Source: Balanoglossus misakiensis (taxonomy: Eukaryota; Hemichordata). From it: 64,000 nucleotides of DNA. A model generated the notes under the pieces. The model was given only the letters and a program-made list of their open reading frames with translations. It searched no databases and was not told the DNA's origin. Location: contig CM082586.2 of NCBI GenBank assembly GCA_040954595.2, positions 4,712,001 to 4,776,000 on the forward strand. Reading direction: 5' to 3'. A program made the translations under genes and the position numbers. Below, one piece after another: positions 42,302-54,500 of this stretch (position 1 is its first letter; each line of letters begins with the position of its first letter).

Positions 42302-44082
42302 TGTGTAAACATAATTCTGCCTACGCATCATGATTTTATCGAAATTAGCAATTATAAAAAAAAATATCAATAAAATTGCAATGAATTTTTACATGTAAAA
42401 TCCGTGAATTACAATCTTGTATGCCTCCGTGTACATGTTGCTCTCAATGTTTTATTTTTTAATTGTTTGCTATTTTTATCTTTTATTGTAAAACATAAAT
42501 CTACGTCGGTGAAGTATACGGCATGTATTAATCTCAAATCATCGTTCAATCACGACAGCTGTACCATTTTAACCCCGCTCGTTAACACCGTCCATTTGAT
42601 ACATCTTTATGATATTGGCGCCAATCTGTTTTGCAGTGAGCGTCCTCATATTATGTAAATCCTCCTGTTGCGTCGCCGCCGATACCTGATCGACAACGCC
42701 AGCATAACACGATAGCTTGTTTACGCAAGAGGTTTTTTTTTTCTCCCCGGATTTTCCCCTGCACATTTTTAAATTTACATGATAGCTGGTGCTAAATACA
42801 AGGCATTTGTGGGGATTATTTGTGCTTAGAGCAAGCTGCACCACGACTGATGTGATTATGTGTGCGGCGTCTTACCCATCTAAACAAAGCCGGCCGCCAT
42901 ATTGATGACGTATGTCATTGTCATTCATTGTCGGCGATTGAATAATTCGATCCGCCCCACCATTTCTTATCTGTCAGTATGGCGGAGGGAGGAGTAATTG
43001 TCTGGCGTCAGCTGGTGATAGAAACCTATAAGTAATTTGGTATTCAGTGGCGAGCGTTTCACTTCCGTCGACATTGCCAACATCCATTATTAAACGGAAC
43101 AGAAACATATGGAGTGAAATATTTATATTTTACTTCTGATGTATTTTTCTATTCTTCTTATATAAATTTACATGTAATAGAACGGTCACGTGGTACGATT
43201 TACCTAATGGACGGGCTGTTGCCGTGTCCATCGGCAAATAAAAAAGGGAGCCGTCTAGCGCTGTGCATTGTTCCACAACTATACACAAATATCGCATTAC
43301 CGCAACACTCTGCTCGTTTCATTGAGGGATGTGCGTAATTGACTGTTGTGTAAAAGAGGGGAAATATAAATTAGAAATCCTAATATTCCTGCCTCTCCCT
43401 GATGACAACATCGATAACGTATTTTTTTCTTAACAGAATGTTTTACCCTTTTTGCGAACGATGTCAATTTATGAGATTTTAGTTTAATGTATTCTTGTAT
43501 TTCATTTTAAAATTCCTACCCCGGGGGACGGGGGGCGCAGGAATAAAGATACCAAAAAGGACTCGCACAGCTCTCCCTGAAAGGGTACATCTTTGAGCCA
43601 GGATCATCGAGTCTGCATAATATCTCTAAAGCATGTGTCCCTAAAAGATTGATAGAAGCCTTAAAGGTTAAAACGAAAACATTATCGGTAGCAATAGCAG
43701 CTATGCCGAAAATAACTCGATACAAGGTCGTTCGGCATGCTCGTTCGCAGGCAGGGTAAAAAAACACAGAAAAATGGCGCGCAAACTACATTTTTCTTCG
43801 ACTCTTTTCCCATCCAGTTTGGTCGCAACGAACTTGGTTGTCATACACAGCGAGAGAGACGAAATGTCACACATTATTATCGACGTCGTTTTGTAAATTA
43901 CAGTCGATGTTCTTGCTTAAAACATTACAACCAAAGTGGGGTCAACTTATAATCGGTCGCACCATGGAAAAAAATAGCTGGCCTTAATTTGACCCCGCCC
44001 TACATTTTCGCGCCGTTCCTGAACAATTGTGCCCGCCCAGCAAATATTTGCATATATGTGAGTGTGATTTTCAAACAAGAGT

Positions 44083-44129
44083 TCTATTTATTTATTTATT
44101 CATTTATTTATTTATTTATTTATTTATTT
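44083..44129. repeat. (ATTT)n microsatellite
   Basis: About eleven TATT units with one C substitution near 44101. A shorter TTTA run of the same type lies at about 26798-26818. Confidence 0.9.
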
Positions 44130-46445
44130 CAATCTCACAGTCACTTTATTTTCACAGCGAGGTTGTCCATTTAATTACATTTTTATTTTAAAATATTTCT
44201 TTTTCATCTTGAAAATAGTGATATGTTGATAACCCTGCACAATTTACATGTCCACTACATCACTAAACCATCGCTTTAGAATTCCTTGACCTCGGGGTCA
44301 ATGTTAATCTGTGACATTTATCGATGGGGATCTTTACCCTTACAATTTCTGCCATATTCCTCGTAGGTCGTCGATCAGCCTGTCCTTTCTAATCTGGAAA
44401 TCATCCATGGAGGTATTTCGAGGCCAACTTGTCCTTCCGACGTCCCCGGAGGCGGATATGACGTCATCCTGTGTCGTTCCCAATAAATTGGCGCGTAAAT
44501 TTACCCGCTCCTGCACGAGACCTTCAGACGACCACTTTAATGAGAAATATCAATAGCGCGCGTTTACGATTATTTGAGGCGGTCTGCAAAAGGTGGTTCC
44601 AACGGCGGAGACGGTTGAATTTTCAGGTGAAATAAAAAGCCTCTTGTCCATAAAACAGCCATCAATCAAGTTGTGACAGAATCCACTTGTGCGTATAAGC
44701 TGGTAGTTACAAAAATTTCCACTTGTCACTTACACTATCGATCCTGTCGGACCGCCGCTTGTTTGTAATGGCACAAATATGCGCGGTCGATACATCAAAG
44801 AACCGCTGCTTTATTTCAGAACCTGCAAGAAAAACAGAAGCGATTGTTACGATGTTATTTATAGATGTCATCTTTAATTCCAGGGCCGTGAGTACTTAGG
44901 TGTACATTAACACCCGTTACGGGGAAGCTCTCGACGACACTGGGTCAAATCATTAAATTAATTGCATACATTCGCCCGTGCATTTGCTCTAATTAACAAT
45001 AACAACTTTGCAGACTAAATATTTGCCATGCTGATAGTCGTCTGCTCTAGTTTTCTAGGTTGTGCACCCAAAATTTTGCGCAGGGGTGGTCGCTCGTTTA
45101 ACGGAACAGCATCTGTAGCTGATATTCTGTTTCATTTTAAATTATACATACATGTAATATACATGCCCTATCCTAGCTAATTCCTCATGCACGTTGACAT
45201 GCCCAGTAGCTGGCTATTTTCAACACATTCTGTATATCTGCAATGTTTCTCCCTGTTGAGTTTAAACATCAAAAATGTATCCCTAGGGCACTTCTTCTAT
45301 GGGAATACAAGACGCAGGATTCCCGGATGACTATCGGGAGGATGTGTTTGAATGCTGAGCAGTGGCGCCTACCTTTGGCGGCAAAAGTAGCAAAATTGAT
45401 CAAAATTTTAGAGCTTTACAAACATGGCAACAAGTTGCTCCGAAGATGTCTGATCGCTCGAACAGTTTGTGGCGTGTGAGGGGGTAGATTTCAAAGTTGC
45501 TCACTTAGTTATCGAGAAACAGCTACATCCGCACCCATGACACGCCGCCGTACCAACGCGAGAGTTGACACGAAATACCATTAAATGACTAAATTTAGTT
45601 TAAATATGCTTTAACTCCCCTCAAAGGGCTAAATCACACATATTTGCATAGCAAGGACGGCCGAATCAATTCTCGAGCGCTTACATAAAATGGTCCATTA
45701 TTTCAATTTGACCCTTGCAGCGAAATGATTGATCACGATGCCATTTCAACATTTCGCTGAATACCAACACAATTGGCAATTTATGACTGTTGCCTCCTAA
45801 CCCTTATGCTGAATATAATAAGCACAAAAGCGACGTCCTTTGAATATATTTGTGGGACCACACAAGCCTGAAAATGGATGTGTTGTCAGGTGTGATGACG
45901 GGCAACTGAATGGTGTACGATCGATTTCAAATGTGCACCACAGATGAAGAAGGAGGGACTGATAAAATCGGGCTACGATCGAGCGACGCCATGCACATGC
46001 ATTTGACACAGCCTAATTGTTGCTTACACAACGCGCGCGCGTCCAATTGTTTTGCTGTGCGATCAAATATGACCGCCAGGCGACCGTTTTTTTCCTGGGA
46101 GAAACAGTCATTTCTCGGACCATATTCTTTCGTCATCTTCACCTTCATCCTACCAATAATTATACTGCTATCATCGCATATGCCGTGCCTATTTTTATCA
46201 CGCACTGGCAGTCAAACGAAGCTGGTGCCCTCATATACACGGCAAGAATTGGGTCGCCCACATTTTCATAATTGTATTTTAATTGTTGCTGTTGTTTTGC
46301 CATCATTTCTCGGTCAAGTGTACAAATGATTCTAGTATACTGTTGGGACTAAAACAAACACATATGGGACACTGTTATTGTGTATCCAACCCACATATCA
46401 CAGTCTGAGTACGCAACTATGAACCCTAGTGGCAGAGATCGTGCC

Positions 46446-46455
46446 TGGCAGCACA
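46446..46455 (+). repeat. Left target-site duplication of the 46.5-kb transposon
   Basis: TGGCAGCACA, identical to 46821-46830 and immediately outside the inverted repeat apart from one extra T. Its exactness suggests a fairly recent insertion. Confidence 0.7.
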
Positions 46456-46820
46456 TAGTCTCGGTTACCCAGACCCCTTTGCTTCTTCCGCTGCTCTCCA
46501 GGAAAGGTCGATCAGCCGCTGATTGGATGATCTGTCAGTATGACTATACTCGACTATACTACAATGGCGATGCAACATGTAGTGACTCTTAACAATTTGT
46601 GAGTTGTTGTCTTGTCACATCAAGAGACAGGTACATGCTGGTTGATGTGAACATTTTAGTCGAGTTGCAGTGACCCAGGTCATACTGACAGATCAGCCAA
46701 TCAGCGGCTGATCAAATCCTGACAGCGGCCATTTTGAATCACAAATCGTTCTACAGTATTTCCCCAGACCCTTTTCTAGAGCGCAGCGGAAGAAGCACAT
46801 GGGTCTGGATAACCGAGACT
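46456..46820. mobile_element. Non-autonomous DNA transposon with long subterminal inverted repeats
   Basis: The termini AGTCTCGGTTACCCAGACCC (from 46457) and its inverted copy ending at 46820 differ at one base over about 20 bp, then share TGCTTCTTCCGCTGC further in. An inner arm of 35 bases (46510-46544) pairs with 46679-46713 with a single mismatch, so most of the element can fold back on itself. It is flanked by a direct 10-bp duplication TGGCAGCACA at 46446-46455 and 46821-46830, which supports insertion by a cut-and-paste transposase. It encodes no protein. A 9-10 bp target duplication with long inverted repeats suits Mutator-like elements better than hAT (8 bp) or Tc1/mariner (TA), but the family is not established. 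Confidence 0.82.
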
Positions 46821-46830
46821 TGGCAGCACA
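46821..46830 (+). repeat. Right target-site duplication of the 46.5-kb transposon
   Basis: TGGCAGCACA directly adjoining the right inverted-repeat end, matching 46446-46455 base for base. Confidence 0.7.
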
Positions 46831-47353
46831 CGATTCCGAGGGCAAGTGCTGTATTGGGGTAAGTTACCAGCTCTCGGGCTTTGGTTCCACGTTTGGGATG
46901 TGCAATACACGTTTGTATTTTCGGTGAAGAGAAGCGTGGCTACCGCAGTTGGAATTCACAGAGCCCCCATAGGTCTAAAATGAGTTGAATGTGAATACTC
47001 ATGCGAAGAGAAAGATAGCCGTGCCGCGGGCTAAAGTAATTCCAGGTGTGGTGATTTTATTGGAATTCAGTCTTAGAAGTCTCAACGGGCCGCATAATCC
47101 ATCAGATAATCCCCATTTAAATGAAGAGAATGATGTTCAGTGTGTATATCGAAACAGTGTCAGTTGCCGGGTATTGTGATATCAACGGCCGTTCCACATT
47201 TATACAACCCAACTGTACGCTCACGACTCACCCTAAATAAAAACGCACTCCAAAATTGTGCACAGTGTGCACACACGTTATGCTTATCATAAAATAGATC
47301 TCCATATTTGAATTGTTCACATATTTGAAATGTTTCTTTCCCGTATGTAAGTT

Positions 47354-47581
47354 GATGCCTGCTGTATGCTCCGCGCCAAGAAGCGGTGTGTGATTGGTCG
47401 CAGCAGTTCCACTGGAAGAACATCGACCAATCAGTTGTCACTTTTCAAGATCAAGTAATTTCCCATGTAAAGCCCTGATGCCGGCTCCATGTTCTGTGCT
47501 AAGAAGCGGTGTGTGATTGGTCGCAGCTGTTCCAACGGAAGAACAACGACCAATCAGTTGTCACTTTTCAAGATCAAGTAA
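47354..47581. repeat. Tandem duplication of a 105-bp CCAAT-hairpin unit
   Basis: Two copies, 47354-47458 and 47477-47581, lie 123 bp apart with about 11 differences in 105 positions. Each contains a perfect 10-bp inverted repeat TGATTGGTCG / CGACCAATCA (47391-47400 with 47424-47433, and the same in copy 2). The loop carries a nested TTCC-N3-GGAA stem. The differences fall in the left third and the loop, while the stem arms are identical. Each unit therefore presents one ATTGG and one CCAAT in a foldable arrangement. It could be a fragment of a repeat family or a regulatory duplication; it has no coding potential that I recognise. Confidence 0.8.
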
Positions 47582-49032
47582 CATATTGGCCAAGACGTGA
47601 GAAGAGGCAGTAACGACGATATGCAGGTCAGGTCAAACTATTTAATAATAAGAAAGCGTGTTTTTTTGCAGACGACAAAATGTGTCCTCTGGCACAGCTG
47701 TATTTAAAAAAAATTTGTTGTCACGTTTACCTCGATTATTCACGTTGTTTAGATACTAATTGAGCAATAATTTGCCATAGCACATGAAGTGTTTTATATC
47801 GACCCCGCATGAGTTAAATAATTCTTATGATATTCAAGGCTCGCTAACAAAAACAATGGCCCTTCGCGCTCTCGTAATCATTTATGACAATTCTCGTTTT
47901 ATTCAGCGATTAAACCTTTCATCACGAAATTAAAGTACTCCCCTCGCTCAGGTTACAACTTGGGAAATGGCTGTGTTGACAAACCTTTGTCAACTTACTA
48001 CCCATCATGCAGTGTGAAACAGCAAGTAATTACCAAGTGAGAGCGAAGTTGTTTCGTTACGTAACGCGCCGCCAGCCTGAAATACCGCCAGGGACAAACG
48101 TCTTAATTTCTAACAGCGAATTGGTAACAATTTCGAAAGGAAAAAAAAACACAGAGCAGGAAATATCGGAATTCTAATCGGCGTATAATTATCTAGCGAC
48201 GTTGAAAATCCGGGTTGTAATTTTTTATGAACGCATTTCCTCTTTAAAGAGAATCTGTGACGAGCAGTGCTTTATGACAAAGCAGTGAGACAAGTTCCCC
48301 ATCAATTGATAATGGTTTAATAACCGGGACAGCTGCATAATATTGGAATTATATATGTTCAAAATATATGACCATCTTTCATGGATCTCGGTGAAATTGG
48401 AAGCTTATCCTCCGCTAACATTTTTTGGCTTTTAAGACTACACTGACAAGTCCAGTGAAATAGTAGCATACAAGATCGTAGCTAAAGAAGTTACTAACTC
48501 GACAAGTGCAGCGCTCTGTACACATGACCAGAAACTGCAAACGGTGTCTTCCAACGACTCTGCTGGTCTTCAAAAATATCAATTCGTTATTACGACGGGG
48601 AACACACATCTTGTTCTGACGCTGGGGTGGACGACCTAAGTAATGTGATTTTAGAGTCCCGTGAGCAAACAGCTTTTTTATGGAATTAATTTCGCCACAA
48701 AGTGCTGCCAGGTGTAGCTCGCGTGACCCGCAATGACTGCATTCTCCCGAGCATGCTCAGTTAGCGCCCGTGAGAAGTTTTTTTCAAGATGTCGCCGAGT
48801 GGGTTGCCATGGTGAGCGGCTCCGTTCTCCGTGATCTTGGCTAACTTTCCCTTATTAGTATGTTGTGGACGACTGCATTTTCCCCGGCGGGTGGGGGAGC
48901 AATAGATCGGAGGGCATTTCGACACGATGACGTCCATTCGTCACAATACGGCACTGAAATCATGCAGATAAACGTTTAGTCTGCAGCCTTTGTCCTTGCA
49001 ATGCAATTTCACGAGACAGACAATCAAATTGA

Positions 49033-49120
49033 TGTGTTGCATTGTATTGTTATTGTACTGTTCTGTACTTCATTGTATTGCGGTGTTGTGTGGTGTAATG
49101 TAAGTGTAGTGTAGCGTATA
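49033..49120. repeat. Degenerate TGTAT/GTGTA simple repeat
   Basis: T/G-rich sequence with repeated ATTGTA, GTGTTGTG and GTAAGTGTAGTG steps, almost free of C on the + strand. An old decayed simple repeat. Confidence 0.6.
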
Positions 49121-50162
49121 ATCTGAAAATGTTCCGTTTTGGCTTTCACCTGTTTCTACATATGAGCGTAAACGTGGCAAAATTTTTGTCAATCTCGGCA
49201 TCAAAAGAGAAAAATCATTTCAATTAATCGTCAGGAGCATTTCAAATTTATTTGTACTGAAACATCAGTTTATTTTTATGGGATAATACGTCATTCAAAT
49301 TGATTGCACTGTTCAAATACCACCACTCAACGTTGTGTAATTTTTACAACCACGCATATAGTGAGGAGCCTTCGCCGACAATAAAATAAATTTCCTCAAC
49401 CAATTCGCACATCTCCAAGTCGCTCTTCTGCGCATGCTTAGAGCGACATGTACCGCTCAAGGTCACACCGTCTACCCGTGTGGCCAGAAAACATTCATTA
49501 AATTGTTCTGGTTACAGATTTGAAGAAATGAGACTGATTACAAACGAGGCCGCGAATCAAGATGAGCTCTAAACTGGGCATTTTACTCAGGCGATTCTTG
49601 TGCAAGTGGTTTAATAACCCGCGTTTGAGGCAGCCAAGGTCGCGTAAACACAAGACGCGCGGAGAATGTAGCGCAGCCCCTTTAGCATATTCCTTCCAAT
49701 GTCGACGAATTAAACATCGGTAGGCAATTAAACCTTTATCCTTCGCCATTGTCTCGAGACGTGCACATAACAAACGGACTGGCTCTCTTAGCGATTTTCA
49801 GCGACGTCCAAATGCTGCAATTAACGACGACGATATACCATAAAGACACTGATTTTTCTCTATTAAATTGAAAACGCGATTTCATAATTATTTCCCCCCT
49901 GTGATTATTTTGCATCAATCTGCGCGCTGTCGCCGATTTGTCTGCGGTGGGAATTCATTGTACGGGAGCGTAATTGCCATATTTTCTTCTCTGACGCATT
50001 TGTCGCACAAGAAGGCATTTTATTGTCGTTCGTTGATCGCTTCACCATTTGATATTCAATGACACTGTGTCTTGCCACATGCACATCAAAAAAATACTAA
50101 AAGGAATTAATTTACTTTAATGCAAAACAATGTCATGAACATGCCTCATATATTATACATAG

Positions 50163-50164
<2 letters not shown>

Positions 50165-50193
<29 letters not shown>

Positions 50194-50410
50194 CATACAT
50201 ACATACATACATACATACATACATACATACATACATACATACATACATACATACATACATACATACATACATACATACATACATACATACATACATACAT
50301 ACATACATACATACATACATACATACATACATACATACATACATACATACATACATACATACATACATACATACATACATACATACATACATACATACAT
50401 ACATACATAC
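50165..50410. repeat. Long uninterrupted (ACAT)n microsatellite
   Basis: A pure array of about 61 copies over 246 bp with no visible interruption, the longest simple repeat in the window. Its flanks are unrelated to those of the 37.7-kb array. Confidence 0.98.
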
Positions 50411-50621
50411 GCAATGATCGCTTTTCATTTTCCAATTAATATCACAAATATCACAGAGGCTCGCTGTGGGCAGGAATAATGATCAAATCTAATAAAGCCT
50501 TAAGTGGATTTACGAATATGAATTCGGATCGCTCAAATCGTTTCCAATTGATATTTCAAATTTCCAAATAGTCTATTCATGCACGTGGTTGTCAGCAAGG
50601 GCGTCCTTGTGGTTTGCGGCG

Positions 50622-50641
50622 CCCCCCTCCCCCCCCCCCCC
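50622..50641. repeat. Poly(C) tract
   Basis: Twenty pyrimidines, all C except one T at 50628; G-rich on the minus strand. Confidence 0.95.
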
Positions 50642-51513
50642 GAATAGCGCTCCCCGCGTTCTTTCCGAGAAATCCGAGCACAGTACGGACGCCCCGGAGG
50701 CAGAGCCTCTTTACTAGAAATTTGGAATTTGTGTCGTCTGCACCGAAGGCACAGCAAACCATTACAATCACATTAGACGAGAGAGCTAATCACGGTACTT
50801 GTAAAATTGAGAGCCCCCTATTCGTGACCTCGTACCTGTCATAACCCAAGCCATCGTTGATGGAAAATAACAATTGTCATCATTTCGTCATCTTCGAAAT
50901 GCACTTCTGAATAATTCGACGCCGGAATAGCCATGAGTATGATTAAATGCTCTTATTGAAAATTAAAAAATGTTATATTACGAACGCGTATTCCCTCTTC
51001 GTTGTCCACGTTAGCTTCGTAGTATGAACTTTGTCGACATACTTGTACTTAGCTAGCAGTTATTTCTTGGAGCTGAAATTTTATCTCTCTCTATTGTCTT
51101 GTTGAAATTAATTCCCTGGAATAATGTCGATATAGTCGTTGGTAACGCCAATCGGCGTGTCTAAGTTGCAGTCTTGAGTTCTTTGCCTGTGTTAACAAAG
51201 AAAATCGACCACTCGCTCTTAACGTTGATGAATATGTCATGAGGCGAAGGAAAACACCGCCGGCGCTTTTTTTCTAATTCACTTTTGTATTGATTACAAT
51301 GTACACGTTATCAGACAAGGGTCAATGCTTTTTCCTCCCGCCATTTTCTTTTTTATTTTCTCGTCGCTGCAAACTCCCAGCGCGGAATAGAAAATTTGCC
51401 AATGAGACGTTGTTTGCGCATGTGCCTGTAAGTGTAGCGGACATCCTTGTCGTCCTCTGCTCGCTCCCAGAACCTAAAGGTCGCGTTGTGTGCACGACGG
51501 TGTGCATGCAATG

Positions 51514-51568
51514 ATGTAATATGCACCGTCATTGGTTGCCGTTATGTAATATGCATCGTCATTGGTTG
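51514..51568. repeat. Two direct copies of a 25-bp ATTGG-containing unit
   Basis: 51514-51538 and 51544-51568 differ at one base, at a 30-bp period. Each reads ATGTAATATGCAYCGTCATT followed by GGTTG, holding an ATTGG (reverse CCAAT) and an ATATGCA octamer-like core. This is a young local duplication in otherwise featureless sequence. Confidence 0.75.
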
Positions 51569-54500
51569 AGAATAAATTACGACCCAAACCCAATTGATTT
51601 TATGTAAATTTACCAGTGCATTTTATCGGGTAGAGACAATACAAGTTATGGACAGCGTCACTACATATGTTCCCGCGTAGGTGAGAACCATTAGATTTCC
51701 GGGAGGGATGGAGGATTTTGGTATGTTAGCAAAAAAATCAGCCACTGTTACAGCAAATTGTTTTTCTTTCTTTAAAAAAAATTCTTTCTGTTGCCAGTCC
51801 TACTTTATCCTCGAGGCATTGTAGAAGAACCTTTTTCCTCTGCACCATCTACCATGATTTTTTTCAAAAATTCTTCTCTCTCCCCCCACCCGAAATCAAA
51901 TGTTTCTCCCCTAATCGCTGTGTGGGAATGAATCTTGACAGGCATTGGACGGAAAACATAGACGTCGTTCAGTGACAGGTGCCATATTTGCCGTCTGAAT
52001 GGATTATTTATCAAAAGCCGATTTCCAGAGTGATGCCAGTCGACGTAGAGTGAATACCTCACGTATCTAATTCGATGAAAAACGAAAATTCTTTCTGATG
52101 GCGTCCGTCGACTGCACATATATCGGCAGGAATCGTTCTTTGCTGAGTGGCAGGCAATTTGCATAAATGAGCGGTTTCCGGAATAGCTGGGCGGTGTGTA
52201 TATGCCTGTACTCACACAGCCAATCCATCGGTGAGCAATTGAGCGGAACAATGGACTTTGCAGAAACTGTCGTCGACTGACATGTACAGTTTGCGCAGAC
52301 AGATCAACTTGGGTTCGGAACAACTAAAATACCCGGGAATTCTGCATGGAACGCTGAATTCGAACACCACCACAATGGGATATGTTCGAATTCCAGTTTC
52401 TTTTTTGCTTGAATTTATACAATATTTATATTCGTGATGGAATTCTTGTGACAAATTAAAAAAAATCTAATTGGAAAATAAATGAATTGCATTTGTCTAG
52501 TGTTGCATGCTGTCCCTCCTAGAATGCCATTATTTTGGAGGAAATGTTTATCAAGAATATTTCCAAGCAAACATTGACCTGTCCGTTTCTACAGTGTTCA
52601 GCAAGGGTGACACTAATCTCGTGTTGGCCCGGTGCTTCGTGCCCCAATTCCAACATGGCCGTCGGCGCGACATTTTTCTTCTGACCTCATTTTCGACGTC
52701 TCCAATTCAGATGGACTCGGATTTTCGCAAATCCCACAGATCCGCCAATCAGGCCGCCAATTACACAGCTACGCTCTCAATGTCGTGCTGTTGGCTTACA
52801 GCGATGAAAGTGCGCGGGAACCTGCCGAGCACTCTTGCTGACCGGCGCCACGCATAATTGCCTTTGTTGTGTCAGTATAAATGTGAAAAAAAATTGAATC
52901 AAAAATTCTGTTCTCACTGTTCTCAAATAAACTTCCATTACATTCGTCTGTCAAAGCAAAGAACTCCAGGAGTAACCACGCAATTTCTTCTTGTCAGCGC
53001 GCCGAATTGTCTCGTTGTCAATATGGCTGCCCTGGCTAATTCTTTGTCAACTTTGCGGTGAACACTTGTTACAACAGTTCTTGTAAACACGAGATGCGCA
53101 AGGGGACATTTGTACATGTATTTTCGAAATTATTCCACACAAACCCACGTCGGATTCATAAAGAGCTGATCACCAAACAGCACACCAAGTGTCAACACGC
53201 CCGCTCTGTCTTTTGTCAGTAGTGACATTTGCAAGCAGGTGTATCATAAAAATCTTCCCACTAACTTGACATTTGCACGATAGCTAGAAATCCCCGTGTA
53301 GCAGGCTCTGAGTGGGTTTTGGTTTGCGGTGAGAATCGGATTGGTGGACATGCATGAAAGAGGAGCAACGTAGGCGTCAAGAAACGACGCCATTGTTTTT
53401 CAAAAGTCAGAACTCATGCCAGTTGTATATAGATAACGTCGAATTTTTTTGGCAGCGGTGTGAGAGAAAACACGATGATGATGGTGGTGGTGGTGGTGGT
53501 GATTATGTTCCTGTTGTAGTTGTTGTTCTTATTCTTCAAACAATGAACAATTCAATTGTACATGTACCATCTGCATTGACAACCGCAATCAGCAGCGGCG
53601 GCAAGATATTCACGTGTGAATCACTGTCTTCTGCCAAATGATCATTTCACTGTGAAATTACTCTATTATCGCTCTTATAATCGACGCTATCTTGTCATTA
53701 TCACGTTTGCTATCATCTTCATCAAACGGACGCGTTCGCCGGAAGCGCGCGCGCTTGCCTCGTCTGATAGAGCCCCGTAGAATCTGACTCCTCAATCACC
53801 AACTGGCAGGTCTGTAAGCGTAATTACTCAGACCGTTAACTGGAGTACTAACGAACCGTTTTATCGCCCTAAACGAGACTATATATTTTTTCGCAAGTGT
53901 ACATAATTAAAAAATAACTAAGAAGTTAATTTAGAACAAACGTCGTTAAAAACCTATATAACTTTCGAGCATGCATCACCGCGGAAGTGACGGATATCCG
54001 ACGCCATTTTTCTCCGAACCCGGACAGGACAGTGTGGGCAGGACGACCTGCCGCGGTTGATGACCGGAAGAGTCATACGTTTGGATGACTGTTAACGTTT
54101 TGACCGCCCGGAAAATTACTGAGAGTGTTCAGTGCGTTGACACCTGCCGCCAATCTACAGTTATGCGTGTACCAGCCAGATCTGAATCATTCATCGGGTT
54201 TATTGCTGGCGTGGGCAATGCCCAATACAGCCAATTACACTGCATTAAGTTCCTAATCAATACAACCGACCCGCTGTTTCGCATTTGTATCAACTTGTCG
54301 CCGCCCCCACAGATCAGGCTAGAAATTTCGGGCGGCGCTGGGTATATAACGCCACGAATTTTCAAAATCGGCCAAATAAAGATCTGTCGTGCAGTTCACG
54401 TGTCGGGTAGGCTAAACTCGCGGAAACCGACTGGACTCGGGCTTATATGTATTCTCAGTGCCGTGTTTCCCGCCAACGGGCAATTACGTGAACATGGCAA

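Larger units (their letters stand above)
37906..46445. other. Gene-free interval
   Basis: Holds the hairpins at 39.57 and 42.27 kb, the 21-bp duplication at 41.29 kb, a short GT run near 41.66 kb and the ATTT array at 44.1 kb. No gene is recognised. Confidence 0.55.

Noticed and set aside
47160-47441. Cys/His-containing minus frame suggestive of a zinc finger
   Set aside because: Cys-Cys and His spacing do not fit C2H2, and part of the frame lies in the tandem CCAAT-hairpin repeat.
50120-50479. 119-codon and several 84-91-codon frames over the 50.2-kb repeat
   Set aside because: Same cause: pure ACAT repeat translated in different frames.
51805-52323. 172-codon open frame on the - strand
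   Set aside because: No recognisable domain; residues look like random translation.
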